A program made the translations under genes and the position numbers. A stretch of 64,000 nt of DNA from Methylococcus sp. EFPC2 (GTDB lineage: Bacteria > Pseudomonadota > Gammaproteobacteria > Methylococcales > Methylococcaceae), in assembly GCF_016925495.1 (NCBI RefSeq), contig NZ_CP070491.1, positions 3,670,001-3,734,000 of the forward strand, in the 5' to 3' direction. This document shows positions 1-11,575 of this stretch, in pieces. Every line of letters starts with the position of its first letter. Position 1 is the first letter of the stretch. A model generated the notes under the pieces. That model was given only the letters and a program-made list of their open reading frames with translations. It ran no database searches and was not told where the DNA came from.

Positions 1-21
1 TCCTCCCAGACCCACCATTGA

Positions 22-97
22 GGGGTCATAGCTCAGCTGGGAGAGCGCCTGCCTTGCACGCAGGAGGTCGGGAGTTCGATCCTCCCTGACTCCACCA
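22..97 (+). tRNA. tRNA-Ala (TGC)
   Basis: A 76-nt cloverleaf including an encoded CCA end. The acceptor stem pairs GGGGTCA with TGACTCC (one G-T wobble), the anticodon loop carries TGC, and the T arm contains GTTCGAT. Its place directly before a 23S gene is the usual one in the 16S-23S spacer, where tRNA-Ile normally precedes tRNA-Ala; the 16S and tRNA-Ile would lie left of the window. Confidence 0.97.
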
Positions 98-176
98 TAA
101 CTCAAGTGATCGGCGATTGATGAGCCGCAAGCAGTATGAACCGAGTAATGCTTGCGAGTCATCATTTGTGGATGAC

Positions 177-189
177 TGTTCTTTAACAA
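177..189 (+). promoter_or_regulatory. boxA antitermination site in the 16S-23S spacer
   Basis: The sequence TGTTCTTTAACAA closely matches the rrn boxA element that binds NusB-S10 and supports antitermination. It lies between tRNA-Ala and 23S, where many proteobacterial rrn operons carry a second boxA copy. Confidence 0.75.
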
Positions 190-190
190 T

Positions 191-206
191 TTGGAAAACG
201 TACACT
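191..206 (+). other. 5' half of the 23S RNase III processing stem
   Basis: TTGGAAAACGTACACT is perfectly complementary over 16 nt to 3250-3265, beyond the 3' end of the 23S gene. The two strands would pair across the whole 23S precursor, as known for RNase III processing stems. Confidence 0.8.
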
Positions 207-304
207 GTAATGCTCAGTGAAGATGGCCTTGAGCCATTGGAGCGAAAGCATAACACGCGAGATGTCAGCATTGCTGTATGACTTCAAACTTTTTGGGGTT
301 ATAT

Positions 305-3198
<2,894 letters not shown>

Positions 3199-3249
3199 AT
3201 AACACCCAAACAGTTTGGTGAAAGCCAACAGGGTGTCTGACATCCGCGA

Positions 3250-3265
3250 AGTGTACGTTTTCCAA
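3250..3265 (+). other. 3' half of the 23S RNase III processing stem
   Basis: AGTGTACGTTTTCCAA is the exact reverse complement of 191-206. Together the two form the long-range stem enclosing pre-23S. A short hairpin (CAAGGCCT/AGGCCTTG, about 3274-3290) follows in the 23S-5S spacer. Confidence 0.8.
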
Positions 3266-3328
3266 GACATCGACAAGGCCTAAGGCCTTGCCGATGAACA
3301 ACAAAAGCTCCAAAAGCTTAACCAGTTT

Positions 3329-3444
3329 TGCCTGGTGGCCAGAGCGAGCGGGAACCACCCGATCCCATCCCGACCTCGGAAGTGAAACCGCTTAGCGCCG
3401 ATGATAGTGTGGACCCCCATGCGAAAGTAGGGAACTGCCAGGCA
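3329..3444 (+). rRNA. 5S ribosomal RNA
   Basis: A 116-nt 5S gene beginning TGCCTGG and ending CCAGGCA, which pair as helix I. The internal CCCGATCCCATCCCGACCTC and GAAGTGAAACCG segments are standard 5S landmarks. It follows 23S by about 130 nt and precedes a strong terminator. Confidence 0.96.
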
Positions 3445-3454
3445 CCTAACCCCT

Positions 3455-3490
3455 AAACCCCCGCTCTTAAAATCAAGACGGGGGTTTTTT
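3455..3490 (+). terminator. rho-independent terminator of the rRNA operon
   Basis: CCCCCG (3458-3463) and CGGGGG (3479-3484) form the stem, followed by a run of Ts (3485-3490). It lies about 15 nt after 5S, so no distal tRNA belongs to this operon. Confidence 0.9.
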
Positions 3491-3795
3491 ATTGCATCAC
3501 TCTCGGCAAAAACCTCCACACTTACCATCTTTTCCGAAATGGCCGAGCGCTCACCGGCCGTAGTCGGCTTGAACGTGCCGAAAACCGGTGCTCGACAGGC
3601 TGCCGAGGGCGGATGAGATTGTGCGGCCCGACGCTAAGAAGCCGCATTGCCCTCCTCGAAACCCTCAATCAGGTCGGCGAGGGTCGCCTCGCGTCGGATA
3701 CTGCCGATCTTCAGCGTGTGAGGAGCTCTATGCGACGGCGGGCGTTTGTTGGTGTGCCACCACAGGCCGGCAGTCGGCCCGGGGCCAAGAAAGCA
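3491..3795. other. intergenic, no gene recognised
   Basis: About 300 nt between the rRNA terminator and the tRNA-Thr terminator. Short open frames here have no recognisable protein features. I see no tRNA, repeat array or mobile-element remnant. Confidence 0.5.
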
Positions 3796-3825
3796 AAAAG
3801 GGTAGCCCCGCGGGGCTACCCTTTT
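3796..3825 (-). terminator. terminator of tRNA-Thr (perfect 15-bp palindrome)
   Basis: AAAAGGGTAGCCCCG and its exact reverse complement meet with no spacer. Read on the minus strand, 10 nt beyond the tRNA-Thr 3' end, it is a GC-rich hairpin followed by a T run, as expected for a rho-independent terminator. The symmetric A/T flanks make it potentially bidirectional. Confidence 0.8.
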
Positions 3826-3834
3826 CACATTGAG

Positions 3835-3910
3835 TGGTGCCGGAGATAGGAGTCGAACCTACGACCTTCGCATTACGAATGCGCTGCTCTACCAACTGAG
3901 CTACACCGGC
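3835..3910 (-). tRNA. tRNA-Thr (CGT)
   Basis: A 76-nt minus-strand cloverleaf with encoded CCA. Acceptor GCCGGTG/CATCTCCGGC-type ends, D arm AGCTCAGTTGGTAGAGC, anticodon loop TTCGTAA (CGT) and T arm GGTTCGACTCC are visible. The body is nearly identical to the E. coli thrW-type tRNA as I remember it. It stands alone, with its own terminator. Confidence 0.95.
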
Positions 3911-4285
3911 AAAATCCAAAACTTGTTCAAACCGTATCTGTATAACCTCGCCATCAGACGGCCCGAAAGCCTTGTACCCGCGCCTGCTGCTGCCTCAGCT
4001 ACCACAACGCAGCGTCACGATTAGGAATGCGTGGCTGTACTGACGGGGCCATACGGGTACTATCTAATCATTTTAAGGAATTAAGCGCTCACGAACAAGC
4101 TACCGTTGCGAAATGCTAGTAGCGCGATGCGTAATAGGCATTGTCAGGATATGCAAGGCGTCGTCATGGGCTGGGTGGACGGCGTATCCAGTGGATCATG
4201 TATCGTGACATGTTAATGGTTTGGGCACTTGTTCGGTGTTTTAGCTGTCTCTACCATGCAGGCAACCTTATGCAGGAGCTTCGCC
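3911..4285. other. intergenic, tRNA-Thr / rhomboid divergent spacer
   Basis: About 375 nt that must hold the minus-strand tRNA-Thr promoter and the plus-strand rhomboid promoter. No clear consensus promoter, operator or small gene could be assigned. The rhomboid ribosome binding site (AGGAG) is at 4274-4278. Confidence 0.5.
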
Positions 4286-5029
4286 ATGTTATTTCCCATA
4301 CGGGACGTTAATCCAACCGTACGCAGACCGGTTGCCACCTTGGCCTTGATTGGCTTGAACGTCGCGGCCTGGATATTCGTGCAAGGCTGGGGCAGTGGGC
4401 TGCCTCTGGCGCAGTCGCTTTGTTCCTACGGCTTGATACCGGGGGAGTTGCTGGACCTTGCCTCGATCGGCACCGTGATACCGCTGAGCGGCGATGTCGG
4501 CTGTGAACTGGGAGAAGGATGGGCGCCTTCCTTGATCACCCACATGTTTCTGCATGCCGGCTGGTTTCACCTGATTGGCAATATGTGGTTCTTATGGGTG
4601 TTCGGCGACAATGTCGAAGACGCCATGGGGCCCGGGCGCTTCATCGCGTTTTATTTGCTGTGCGGACTGGCGGCCGCGGCGTTGCAGATAATGACCCAGC
4701 CGGGCGCGTTGATTCCTATGGTCGGCGCTTCGGGAGCCATAGGCGGGGTATTGGGCGCTTATGCGAAGTTGTATCCACGCGCCTACGTGGTGAACTTCGT
4801 GTTCTTAGGGATATTTTTCACCACCATCGCCCTGCCGGCCTTCGTGATGCTGGGATACTGGTTCTTCATCCAGCTCCTGGGTGCCCTGCCCGCGCTGCAG
4901 GGGCCGGGGGGCGGGGTGGCTTTCTGGGCGCATATCGGCGGATTCGTCGCTGGATTGCTGCTGGCCGGCCCCATGCACAGGTCGGACTATTACGCCCAGC
5001 ATATCGCGCAGTCGAAAACCTGGCTTTGA
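4286..5029 (+). CDS. rhomboid family intramembrane serine protease
   Basis: A 247-residue polytopic inner-membrane protein of the rhomboid family, which cleaves transmembrane segments inside the bilayer. The family motifs are present in order: HAGWFHLIGNMWFLWVFG in the second membrane region, GASGAIGG with the catalytic serine in the fourth helix, and AHIGGFVAG with the catalytic histidine in the sixth. The ATG at 4286 was chosen over an upstream in-frame start at 4229 because AGGAG lies 7 nt before it and the preceding residues look unlike a rhomboid N-terminus. The stop overlaps the possible TTG start of the next gene. The substrate cannot be told from the sequence. Confidence 0.92.
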   Translation: MLFPIRDVNPTVRRPVATLALIGLNVAAWIFVQGWGSGLPLAQSLCSYGLIPGELLDLASIGTVIPLSGDVGCELGEGWAPSLITHMFLHAGWFHLIGNMWFLWVFGDNVEDAMGPGRFIAFYLLCGLAAAALQIMTQPGALIPMVGASGAIGGVLGAYAKLYPRAYVVNFVFLGIFFTTIALPAFVMLGYWFFIQLLGALPALQGPGGGVAFWAHIGGFVAGLLLAGPMHRSDYYAQHIAQSKTWL

Positions 5030-5526
5030 GCACCCCGTTGCGCAAGCCCCGCCGCGTGCCCGCCAGCATTGTTTTCGTCGGTATGTTCGCGCTGGCCTAT
5101 CTTGCCGTAAGCGCTCATCGCAGCGCCAGGGTGAGCCACGGCATCGCTTTCGTCGAAGCAGGCGAGTTGGAAAGCTTGGTGCGGATCAGCCCGGTTCCCG
5201 TGCTGGTCGAGTTTTGGGCGAGTTGGTGCGCTTACTGCCAAGAACTGGATGCGCCTTTGAGTCGTCTGGCGCGTCGCTATGCCGGCCGCTTGAAGGTCGT
5301 GAGAGTCGATTACGACGCGAGTCTCGCGGCTAGGCAGGCTCACACGGTCACCGGCCTACCGCTTATGTTGATATTGAACAAGGGCGAAACACTCGCGCGC
5401 CGCCAGGGCGGCATGAGCGAAGACGAGTTGTTCGATTTTGCAGCCAGAGCCTTGAGTGGGGGCGAAAAAAGTGGCGGGCAGAGCAACTGCACCTTGGGGC
5501 CGGGCGCCCTGCCGATCTGCGAATGA
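5026..5526 (+). CDS. thioredoxin-like protein with N-terminal membrane/signal segment
   Basis: The encoded protein (166 residues from TTG 5026) has a hydrophobic stretch near residues 14-29 and then a thioredoxin fold. It carries the active-site motif WASWCAYC and a later GLPLMLI segment resembling the cis-proline region (normally a T-P or similar). The hydrophobic start suggests export or anchoring, with the Trx domain in the periplasm. The start is uncertain: TTG 5026 overlaps the rhomboid stop as TTGA and would allow translational coupling, while GTG 5056 and ATG 5083 are alternatives without good ribosome binding sites. It is probably cotranscribed with the rhomboid gene; the pairing is my only functional clue. 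Confidence 0.8.
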   Translation: MSTPLRKPRRVPASIVFVGMFALAYLAVSAHRSARVSHGIAFVEAGELESLVRISPVPVLVEFWASWCAYCQELDAPLSRLARRYAGRLKVVRVDYDASLAARQAHTVTGLPLMLILNKGETLARRQGGMSEDELFDFAARALSGGEKSGGQSNCTLGPGALPICE

Positions 5527-5544
5527 ACGGCAGGGCGGCGGACG

Positions 5545-6204
5545 TCAGGGCTTCAGGGTTCGGACGCCGGTTTCCGAGCCCAGCAGGACGACGTCGGCCG
5601 GCCGCAGGGCGAATATGCCGACGGTGATCACGCCCGGTATGTTGTTGAGGGTGCGCTCCAGTTCCGGCGGATTGACGATGCTCAGGTTGTACACGTCCAG
5701 GATCTGGCCGCCGTTGTCGGTGACGCAGCCTTCGCGCCATTGAGGCTGGCCGCCGAGCTTGACGATTTCGCGGGCGACGTAGCTGCGCGCCATCGGGATG
5801 ACTTCGACCGGCAGGGGAAACTTGCCCAGCACGTCGACATATTTGCTCTGGTCGACGATGCAGACGAACTTGCGGCTGGCGCCGGCAATGATCTTCTCGC
5901 GGGTCAGCGCGGCGCCGCCGCCCTTGATCATTTGAAAAGCCGGGTTCACTTCGTCCGCCCCGTCGATGTAAACGTCGAGATCGCCGGCGTCGTTCAATTC
6001 GAGGACCGGGATGCCGATCTTCTTCAGCCTTTCGGAGCTGTTGATCGAGCTGGATACGGCGCCTTCGATGTCGCCTTTCAGGTCGGCCAGCAAATCAATA
6101 AAATGGTTCACGGTCGAACCCGTGCCCACGCCCAAAATAGAGACTCCCTTCACGTAGTCCAAGGCGGCTTCCGCGACTTTTTTCTTGAGTTCGTCTTGCG
6201 TCAT
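5545..6204 (-). CDS. rpiA: ribose-5-phosphate isomerase A
   Basis: RpiA interconverts ribose-5-phosphate and ribulose-5-phosphate in the non-oxidative pentose phosphate pathway. The 219-residue length is standard for the family. Recognisable motifs are GVGTGSTV (phosphate-binding loop, near residue 25), DGADEV (catalytic region, near residue 82) and [11 protein letters not shown]. It is convergent with the thioredoxin-like gene (18-nt gap) and divergent from ilvA across 86 nt. The ATG start matches the conserved N-terminus, [11 protein letters not shown]. Confidence 0.97.
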   Translation of the reverse strand: MTQDELKKKVAEAALDYVKGVSILGVGTGSTVNHFIDLLADLKGDIEGAVSSSINSSERLKKIGIPVLELNDAGDLDVYIDGADEVNPAFQMIKGGGAALTREKIIAGASRKFVCIVDQSKYVDVLGKFPLPVEVIPMARSYVAREIVKLGGQPQWREGCVTDNGGQILDVYNLSIVNPPELERTLNNIPGVITVGIFALRPADVVLLGSETGVRTLKP

Positions 6205-6290
6205 CTTTAGTCCTATCAGCGGTTTGTTAAGCGCCGGGATGATACTCCGGCCGCGCCGGGCCTGTCATGCGCCCCTATCCGAGAGAACGA

Positions 6291-7820
6291 ATGATACAAA
6301 AATATATCGAGCGCATATTGCGCGCCCGCGTCTACGACGTGGCCATAGAAACCCCGCTGGATCACGCGCGCAATCTGTCGCGCCGGCTCGGCAACGCCGT
6401 CTACATCAAGCGTGAAGATTTGCAGCCGGTGTTTTCCTTCAAGATCCGCGGCGCCTACAACAAGATCGCCTCGCTCAGTCCGGAAGAACGGCGGGCCGGC
6501 GTGATCGCGGCCTCGGCCGGCAATCACGCCCAGGGCGTGGCGCTATCGGCGCGCCAGTTGGGCATACGCGCGCTGATCGTCATGCCGTGCACCACCCCGG
6601 CCATCAAGGTCCAGGCGGTGCAGAGCCTGGGCGGGGAAACCGTGCTGCACGGCGACTCCTACGACGAGGCCTGCGAACACGCCTATACACTGGCGGAGGA
6701 GCAAAAGCTGACTTTCGTGCACCCTTACGACGATCCGGAGGTTATCGCCGGGCAGGGCACCATTGCCATGGAAATCCTGCGCCAGCAGCGCGACGGCATC
6801 CACGCGATCTTCGTTCCCGTGGGCGGCGGCGGTTTGATCGCCGGCGTGGCGGCCTACGTCAAGTTCGTGCGTCCCGAGATCAAGGTCATCGGCGTGGAGC
6901 CCGACGACTCGGATTGCCTGCACAAGGCGCTAAAGGCCAAGCGCAGGGTGACCTTGAAGCAGGTCGGCCTGTTCGCCGACGGGGTGGCGGTCAAGCAGAT
7001 CGGCAAGGAGACTTTCCATCTGGCCCATCAATACGTTGACGAGGTGGTGACGGTCAGCACCGACGAAATCTGCGCGGCGATCAAGGACATCTTCGACGAC
7101 ACCCGCTCCATCGCCGAGCCGGCCGGGGCGCTTTCCGTCGCCGGACTGAAAAAATACGTGGAAAGGGAGAATTTGCAGGGGCAGTGCCTGATCGCCATCG
7201 ATAGCGGGGCCAATATCAATTTCGACCGCCTGCGCCATGTGGCCGAACGCGCCCAGGTCGGCGAACAGCAGGAACTGCTGCTGGCGGTGAGCATACCCGA
7301 GCGGCCGGGAAGCTTTCATGCCTTTTGCAGCGCGCTGGGACGGCGCAACATCACCGAGTTCAACTACCGCTATTACGATGCGGCGGACGCTCAGGTCTTT
7401 GTCGGGGTGCAGATCGCCGACGGCCGGCGCGACGGGGAGGCCTTGATCAAGGAATTGCGCACGGAAGGGTTCGAGGTCACGGACATGAGCGGGAACGAAG
7501 TGGCGGTCGAGCACATCCGCTACATGGTCGGCGGCCATCCGCCCAAGCTGCTCGACGAGATCGTCTACAGCTTCGAGTTTCCCGAGCGTCCCGGCGCGTT
7601 GCTCAAATTCCTCTCGGGACTGGGCGGACGCTGGAACATCAGCCTGTTCCATTACCGCAACCACGGCGCCGCCTTCGGCCGGGTATTGATGGGCATCCAG
7701 GTGCCCAAGACCGAGCGGCGCGATTTCCGCGCGTTTCTCGAAGAGCTCGGCTATGCCTACCGGGAAGAGACTGACAACCCGGCTTATCGACTGTTTGCCG
7801 GGGGCGGGAAAAAGACGTAA
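6291..7820 (+). CDS. ilvA: threonine ammonia-lyase, biosynthetic
   Basis: A PLP enzyme converting threonine to 2-oxobutanoate, the first step to isoleucine. The 509-residue length matches the biosynthetic form (about 514 in E. coli). The PLP lysine sits in FSFKIRGAYNK near residue 55, the glycine-rich phosphate loop is VGGGGLIAG, and two C-terminal ACT-like domains begin at about residues 330 and 425 (each with an ERPG motif), typical of isoleucine feedback control. ATG 6291 was preferred over 6267 because GAGA precedes it and the family starts near here. It lies apart from the ilvBNC cluster at 56.6-59.9 kb. Confidence 0.96.
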   Translation: MIQKYIERILRARVYDVAIETPLDHARNLSRRLGNAVYIKREDLQPVFSFKIRGAYNKIASLSPEERRAGVIAASAGNHAQGVALSARQLGIRALIVMPCTTPAIKVQAVQSLGGETVLHGDSYDEACEHAYTLAEEQKLTFVHPYDDPEVIAGQGTIAMEILRQQRDGIHAIFVPVGGGGLIAGVAAYVKFVRPEIKVIGVEPDDSDCLHKALKAKRRVTLKQVGLFADGVAVKQIGKETFHLAHQYVDEVVTVSTDEICAAIKDIFDDTRSIAEPAGALSVAGLKKYVERENLQGQCLIAIDSGANINFDRLRHVAERAQVGEQQELLLAVSIPERPGSFHAFCSALGRRNITEFNYRYYDAADAQVFVGVQIADGRRDGEALIKELRTEGFEVTDMSGNEVAVEHIRYMVGGHPPKLLDEIVYSFEFPERPGALLKFLSGLGGRWNISLFHYRNHGAAFGRVLMGIQVPKTERRDFRAFLEELGYAYREETDNPAYRLFAGGGKKT

Positions 7821-7825
7821 GGCAA

Positions 7826-8440
7826 TCAGCCAAGCAAATTGGCGATCAATCCGCTCCAGCGAGCGGATTGCCTGTGTGCCTGCAGTCGCTGGGCTATGAC
7901 CACGGCACGTAGTTCCTCCAGTGCCGTTTCGAAATGGTCGTTGATTATGAGGTAATCGTATTCGTTGTAATGCGACATTTCGGCGATGGCGTCACGCATG
8001 CGGCGGGCGATGGTGCTTTCGTCGTCCTGTCCCCGTCCCCGTAACCGGCTTTCCAATGCCTCGCGCGAGGGCGGCAGGATGAAGATGCCTACGGTTTCCG
8101 GCATCAGCGCCTTGATTTGCCTGGCGCCCTGCCAGTCGATTTCCAGCAGGACGTCGTGACCTTCGGTTAGCGCGGTTTCCACCGTCGCGCGCGCGGTACC
8201 GTAATAGTTGTCGAACACCTTGGCGTGTTCCAGGAAGGCGCCTTCGTCGATCATACGCTCGAAGCCGGCATGGTCGATGAAGAAGTAGTCCTGACCATGC
8301 CGTTCACCGGCGCGTACCGGGCGGGTGGTGTGGGAAACCGAAACGGTGAAGCCTTCCAGGCTTGCACGCAATTCTCTGACCAGACTGGTTTTGCCCGCGC
8401 CGGACGGCGCGGACACCACAAATAGGACGCCCTTATTCAT
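7826..8440 (-). CDS. gmk: guanylate kinase
   Basis: Gmk phosphorylates GMP to GDP with ATP. The 204-residue product shows the P-loop SAPSGAGKTSLV near residue 10, the GMP-binding region SHTTRPVRAGERHGQDYFF, and the conserved LLEIDWQGARQ segment. The ATG at 8440 was chosen over a TTG at 8470 because it gives the normal N-terminus (MNKGVLFVVSAPSG). It is convergent with ilvA (5-nt gap). In many proteobacteria gmk is followed by rpoZ and spoT; here the next gene is unrelated. Confidence 0.97.
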   Translation of the reverse strand: MNKGVLFVVSAPSGAGKTSLVRELRASLEGFTVSVSHTTRPVRAGERHGQDYFFIDHAGFERMIDEGAFLEHAKVFDNYYGTARATVETALTEGHDVLLEIDWQGARQIKALMPETVGIFILPPSREALESRLRGRGQDDESTIARRMRDAIAEMSHYNEYDYLIINDHFETALEELRAVVIAQRLQAHRQSARWSGLIANLLG

Positions 8441-8658
8441 TAGTTCGCTCGGTATCTCGAAATCCCGCAAGGATAGAGCATAAGACAGCCGGTAGGCTAT
8501 AAGGCGTCGAGTCGCTTGAGATCGTGATCTTCACCCGGGCGTTTCGCGGCCGTTGTTTTCCGAGTGCGGCGGCGGCGATGCCCAGTGGGGGCTGCGCTAC
8601 GGTATCGTCCAGGCTAGGCCGCGACTAAGCTCTTCGGCCGGCTTCTGTGGCTGGGGAC

Positions 8659-8686
8659 AAAAAAACCCGCCGAAGCGGGTTTTTTT
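8659..8686 (-). terminator. bidirectional-type terminator
   Basis: A run of seven As, ACCCGC, loop CGAA, GCGGGT and seven Ts. It lies 20 nt beyond the stop of the minus-strand gene at 8708-9055 and would terminate it. The symmetric A/T tracts make it potentially functional both ways. The remaining 8470-8658 region shows no gene. Confidence 0.85.
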
Positions 8687-8707
8687 GCTACGGAGCACAA
8701 GGTCCGT

Positions 8708-9055
8708 TTAGGCGGCGCTGCTGCCGGCGACATCCCCGCGTGCTTCTTCGATCAGGGGATCGAAACGCTTGATCTGAGTTTTACCCAGGGTAATCAGTTC
8801 GAGGCCCAGATCCCACAGCAGACGGTAAAGCCGCGGCTGGCGCGAAACAGCCAGGGACACGTAGGTCAGGGCGGCGATGCCGGCCAGTACGGCCAGCAGG
8901 GCCGGCAGACCGAACAGCGTGAGGATGCGGGTCACATACCACAACACGGCGAGTGCCAGCATCAGCAGCAGGCCGAAATAGACGAGCACGGCGATGGTGA
9001 AAAAGACAAAGGTCACGAATTGCAACACTTTTGCCAGCAGCAGATTGAGTTTCAT
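8708..9055 (-). CDS. small membrane protein of unknown function
   Basis: A 115-residue protein I do not recognise. It has a short basic start, two long hydrophobic stretches (about residues 12-43 and 46-70) and a C-terminal amphipathic, charged tail. This suggests a two- to three-helix inner-membrane protein with a cytoplasmic tail. ATG 9055 has a good AAGGAA ribosome binding site 9 nt upstream, preferred over a longer frame starting at 9127. It stands alone, with a strong terminator after it. No catalytic motif is visible. Confidence 0.75.
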   Translation of the reverse strand: MKLNLLLAKVLQFVTFVFFTIAVLVYFGLLLMLALAVLWYVTRILTLFGLPALLAVLAGIAALTYVSLAVSRQPRLYRLLWDLGLELITLGKTQIKRFDPLIEEARGDVAGSSAA

Positions 9056-9334
9056 GGTGTATCGTTCCTTACCGTTTTTGATTTGAGATCGGGCTTGTAC
9101 GTCGGTTCGGCGGTCTGGTGCGGGCACTAACCTCGGGGCGCCGCCTTATATTTTGGGCATCGGAAAAATTTTTGCGCATTCTATCACAGCATGCGACGGA
9201 GTCATTTTCCGCTCGTCCCCGATCCGGCCTAGGCGCCGGAGCCTGATGCCCCGATAGCCGAAACGACGGGCGGACGATAGGGATAGGTCTCGCCCGCACG
9301 ATCATCGATCCGGATCGAAGCGCTGGTCTCGGTC

Positions 9335-11068
9335 TCAATCGCCGGTTCTCGGCGCCGGTTTTCTTTTCCGGATCGGCCGGGCACCGGTCGGCGGTTCTTC
9401 GCTCCAGGGGCGTATCCTGATCGCCTTGCCCATGATGAAGGTCCGTTCCAACCGTTTCAGCACGGCCGCAGGCAAATTGGGCGGCAGGCTGACAGTGCTG
9501 TAGGTGTCCTGCAGCTTGATATGGCCGATGTCCTTGCCCGGTATGCCGGCTTCGTTGGCGATGGCCCCGACGATGTCCTTGGGATTGACGCCATCCGCCC
9601 GGCCGACCTCGATCCGGTAAAGCGCACCGCCGTCATCACGCGGCCGGCCCTTTTCTCGGCGTGGCCGTTCCTCGCCGCGATCGCGGACAGCGCGTGCTTC
9701 GTATCGGTCGCCGGACTTTTCTTCGGAAGTGGGCTTTTCTTTCTCCGCCGGTACCAGGGGGCGGTCCTTTTGGGCCAGGAAAGTCAGGGCCGAAGCGATG
9801 TCCAGCGGCGACAGGCTCTGTTCCTTGCCCAGTTGCTGTACGAACTGGCGGTAGAAGCTGAGCTCTTCACCTTCCAGCGTGCTCATCACCAACTGCTTGA
9901 ACTGTTCGACCCGGCGTTCGGCGATGTCTTCCCGCGTCGGCAAGCGCATTTCCCGAATGCGGTGGCGCGTGGCCTTTTCGATGGCTAACAGCATACGGCG
10001 CTCACGCGGTGCGACGAACAGGATAGCGTTACCCTTGCGCCCGGCGCGTCCGGTACGGCCGATGCGGTGGATGTAGGCTTCGGTGTCGTACGGGATGTCG
10101 TAGTTGACCACATGGCTGATACGTTCCACGTCCAGGCCGCGCGCCGCCACGTCGGTAGCTACCACGATGTCGAGCGATTTTTTCTTCAGCCTCTCGACGG
10201 TCTTTTCCCGCAAGGCCTGACTCATGTCGCCGTTCAGGGCCGACGCCGCATAGCCGCGGGCCTCCAGCTTTTCAGCCAATTCCTCGGTCGCCACCTTGGT
10301 GCGCACGAAGATGATCATGGCGTCGAAGTCTTCCACTTCCAAAATACGGGTCAGCGCGTCCAGCTTGTGCACGCCGGAAACCGGCCAATAGCGCTGGCTG
10401 ATGGCCTCCACCGTCGCCGTTTTGGCCTGGATGCTCACTTCCTTGGGGTCGCGCAGATGCTTGCGGGCCACCTTGCGGATGGCTTCCGGCATGGTCGCGG
10501 AAAACAGGGCGACCTGCCGCTCGGCGGGCGTGTGTTCCAGTATCCATTCCACGTCTTCGATGAAGCCCATCTTGAGCATCTCGTCGGCCTCGTCCAGCAC
10601 CAGGGTGTGCAGGCTGTCCAGCGAAAGGGTCTGGCGCCGCAGATGATCCATGATGCGGCCGGGTGTGCCGACGATGACATGGACTCCGCGCTTGAGCTGG
10701 CGCAACTGGGTTTCCATCGACTGCCCGCCGTAAATCGGCAGGATATGGAAGTCGGGCAGATGCCGGGCATAACTCTGGAAGGCCTCGGCGACCTGGAGGG
10801 CGAGTTCCCGCGTGGGAGTCAGCACCAGGGCTTGTGGCTCGCGGCGGGTCAAATCGATGCCGTTCAATACGGGCAAGGCGAACGCAGCGGTTTTACCGGT
10901 ACCGGTTTGTGCCTGGCCGAGCAGGTCGTGGCCGGCGAGCAGAAAGGGGATGCTCGCCGCCTGGATCGGCGAGGGCGTTTCGTAGCCGACTTCGGCAATG
11001 GCCTGCAGGATGGGCGCGGCGATAGCCAGTTCGGAGAAGCTGGCGGGGGTAGTTTGGGTGTCTTGCAT
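9335..11068 (-). CDS. deaD: DEAD-box ATP-dependent RNA helicase, DeaD/CsdA type
   Basis: A 577-residue cold-shock-type RNA helicase involved in ribosome assembly and mRNA decay. The motifs appear in order: Q motif near residue 35, AQTGTGKT (motif I), PTRELA (Ia), TPGR (Ib), DEAD at about 160 (II), SAT (III), and ARGLDVE plus HRIGRTGRAGR (V, VI). A charged linker (about 430-475) leads to a DbpA-type RNA-binding domain, which separates DeaD from shorter RhlE/RhlB. It lies just downstream of a cspA-type gene on the same strand, across a terminator, so a shared cold response with separate or read-through transcription is plausible. Confidence 0.95.
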   Translation of the reverse strand: MQDTQTTPASFSELAIAAPILQAIAEVGYETPSPIQAASIPFLLAGHDLLGQAQTGTGKTAAFALPVLNGIDLTRREPQALVLTPTRELALQVAEAFQSYARHLPDFHILPIYGGQSMETQLRQLKRGVHVIVGTPGRIMDHLRRQTLSLDSLHTLVLDEADEMLKMGFIEDVEWILEHTPAERQVALFSATMPEAIRKVARKHLRDPKEVSIQAKTATVEAISQRYWPVSGVHKLDALTRILEVEDFDAMIIFVRTKVATEELAEKLEARGYAASALNGDMSQALREKTVERLKKKSLDIVVATDVAARGLDVERISHVVNYDIPYDTEAYIHRIGRTGRAGRKGNAILFVAPRERRMLLAIEKATRHRIREMRLPTREDIAERRVEQFKQLVMSTLEGEELSFYRQFVQQLGKEQSLSPLDIASALTFLAQKDRPLVPAEKEKPTSEEKSGDRYEARAVRDRGEERPRREKGRPRDDGGALYRIEVGRADGVNPKDIVGAIANEAGIPGKDIGHIKLQDTYSTVSLPPNLPAAVLKRLERTFIMGKAIRIRPWSEEPPTGARPIRKRKPAPRTGD

Positions 11069-11153
11069 CAGGTGGGGTAACTCTAGGGTGGAACGGTAGC
11101 GCGTCGCTGCGCTGGGAAGGTCGGTCCGGTAAGTTGCGCGGGATAGATGAAAT

Positions 11154-11183
11154 AAAAAAGCAGGCCTTTGGGGGCCTGCTTTT
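11154..11183 (-). terminator. rho-independent terminator after the cold-shock gene
   Basis: AGCAGGCC and GGCCTGCT form the stem. Read on the minus strand it ends in a T run, 24 nt past the cold-shock gene stop and upstream of deaD. Incomplete termination could feed deaD. Confidence 0.85.
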
Positions 11184-11206
11184 CGGCACGCACGCCGGAG
11201 CGCGCG

Positions 11207-11416
11207 TTACAGGATGGTTACGTTGTCAGCCTGCGGGCCTTTTTGACCCTGGACTTCAATGAAGCTGACCGCTTGGCCTTCCTTCAAGGTTTTGAAACCA
11301 CTCCCGTTGATGGAACGGAAATGAACAAACAAATCGCTACCTTGGTCGCGCTGGATGAAACCGTAGCCCTTTGTTTCATTGAACCACTTAACGGTTCCTC
11401 TTTGCTCTTGTGACAT
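11207..11416 (-). CDS. cold-shock protein, CspA family
   Basis: A 69-residue single cold-shock domain protein that binds single-stranded RNA/DNA. The RNP1 motif KGYGFIQ and RNP2 motif LFVHF are intact, and the N-terminal [11 protein letters not shown] is the family hallmark. ATG 11416 ([12 protein letters not shown]) is the likely start; an upstream GTG at 11431 is possible, and neither has a strong Shine-Dalgarno site. A good sigma70 promoter about 155 nt upstream predicts a long 5' UTR as in E. coli cspA. Which paralogue (CspA, CspD or other) cannot be told. Confidence 0.95.
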   Translation of the reverse strand: MSQEQRGTVKWFNETKGYGFIQRDQGSDLFVHFRSINGSGFKTLKEGQAVSFIEVQGQKGPQADNVTIL

Positions 11417-11575
11417 GCTCGAAATACTCACTAACTGTAAAAACTACCCGCCGCCCCTAAATGAGCCGACGACTTTTTCACTGCAAGGAAACGGTGATGG
11501 TAGGGGCAGGGGAGTCTTTGTTTGGCGCAAAGGCACTCTGACTCGACCGCAACGATCCACGGATGCAGTATGGCT

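Noticed and set aside
3835-3910. tRNA-Thr as an integration site with a genomic island
   Set aside because: No integrase, no direct repeat of the tRNA 3' end and ordinary genes on both sides.
4519-5526. A long frame beginning inside rhomboid at 4519
   Set aside because: The N-terminal 170 residues are out of frame with rhomboid and unlike any protein; only the thioredoxin-like end is real, so the start was moved to 5026.
10067-11080. A 337-residue open frame antisense to deaD
   Set aside because: It is a composition shadow of the strongly supported helicase frame; its sequence has no family features.
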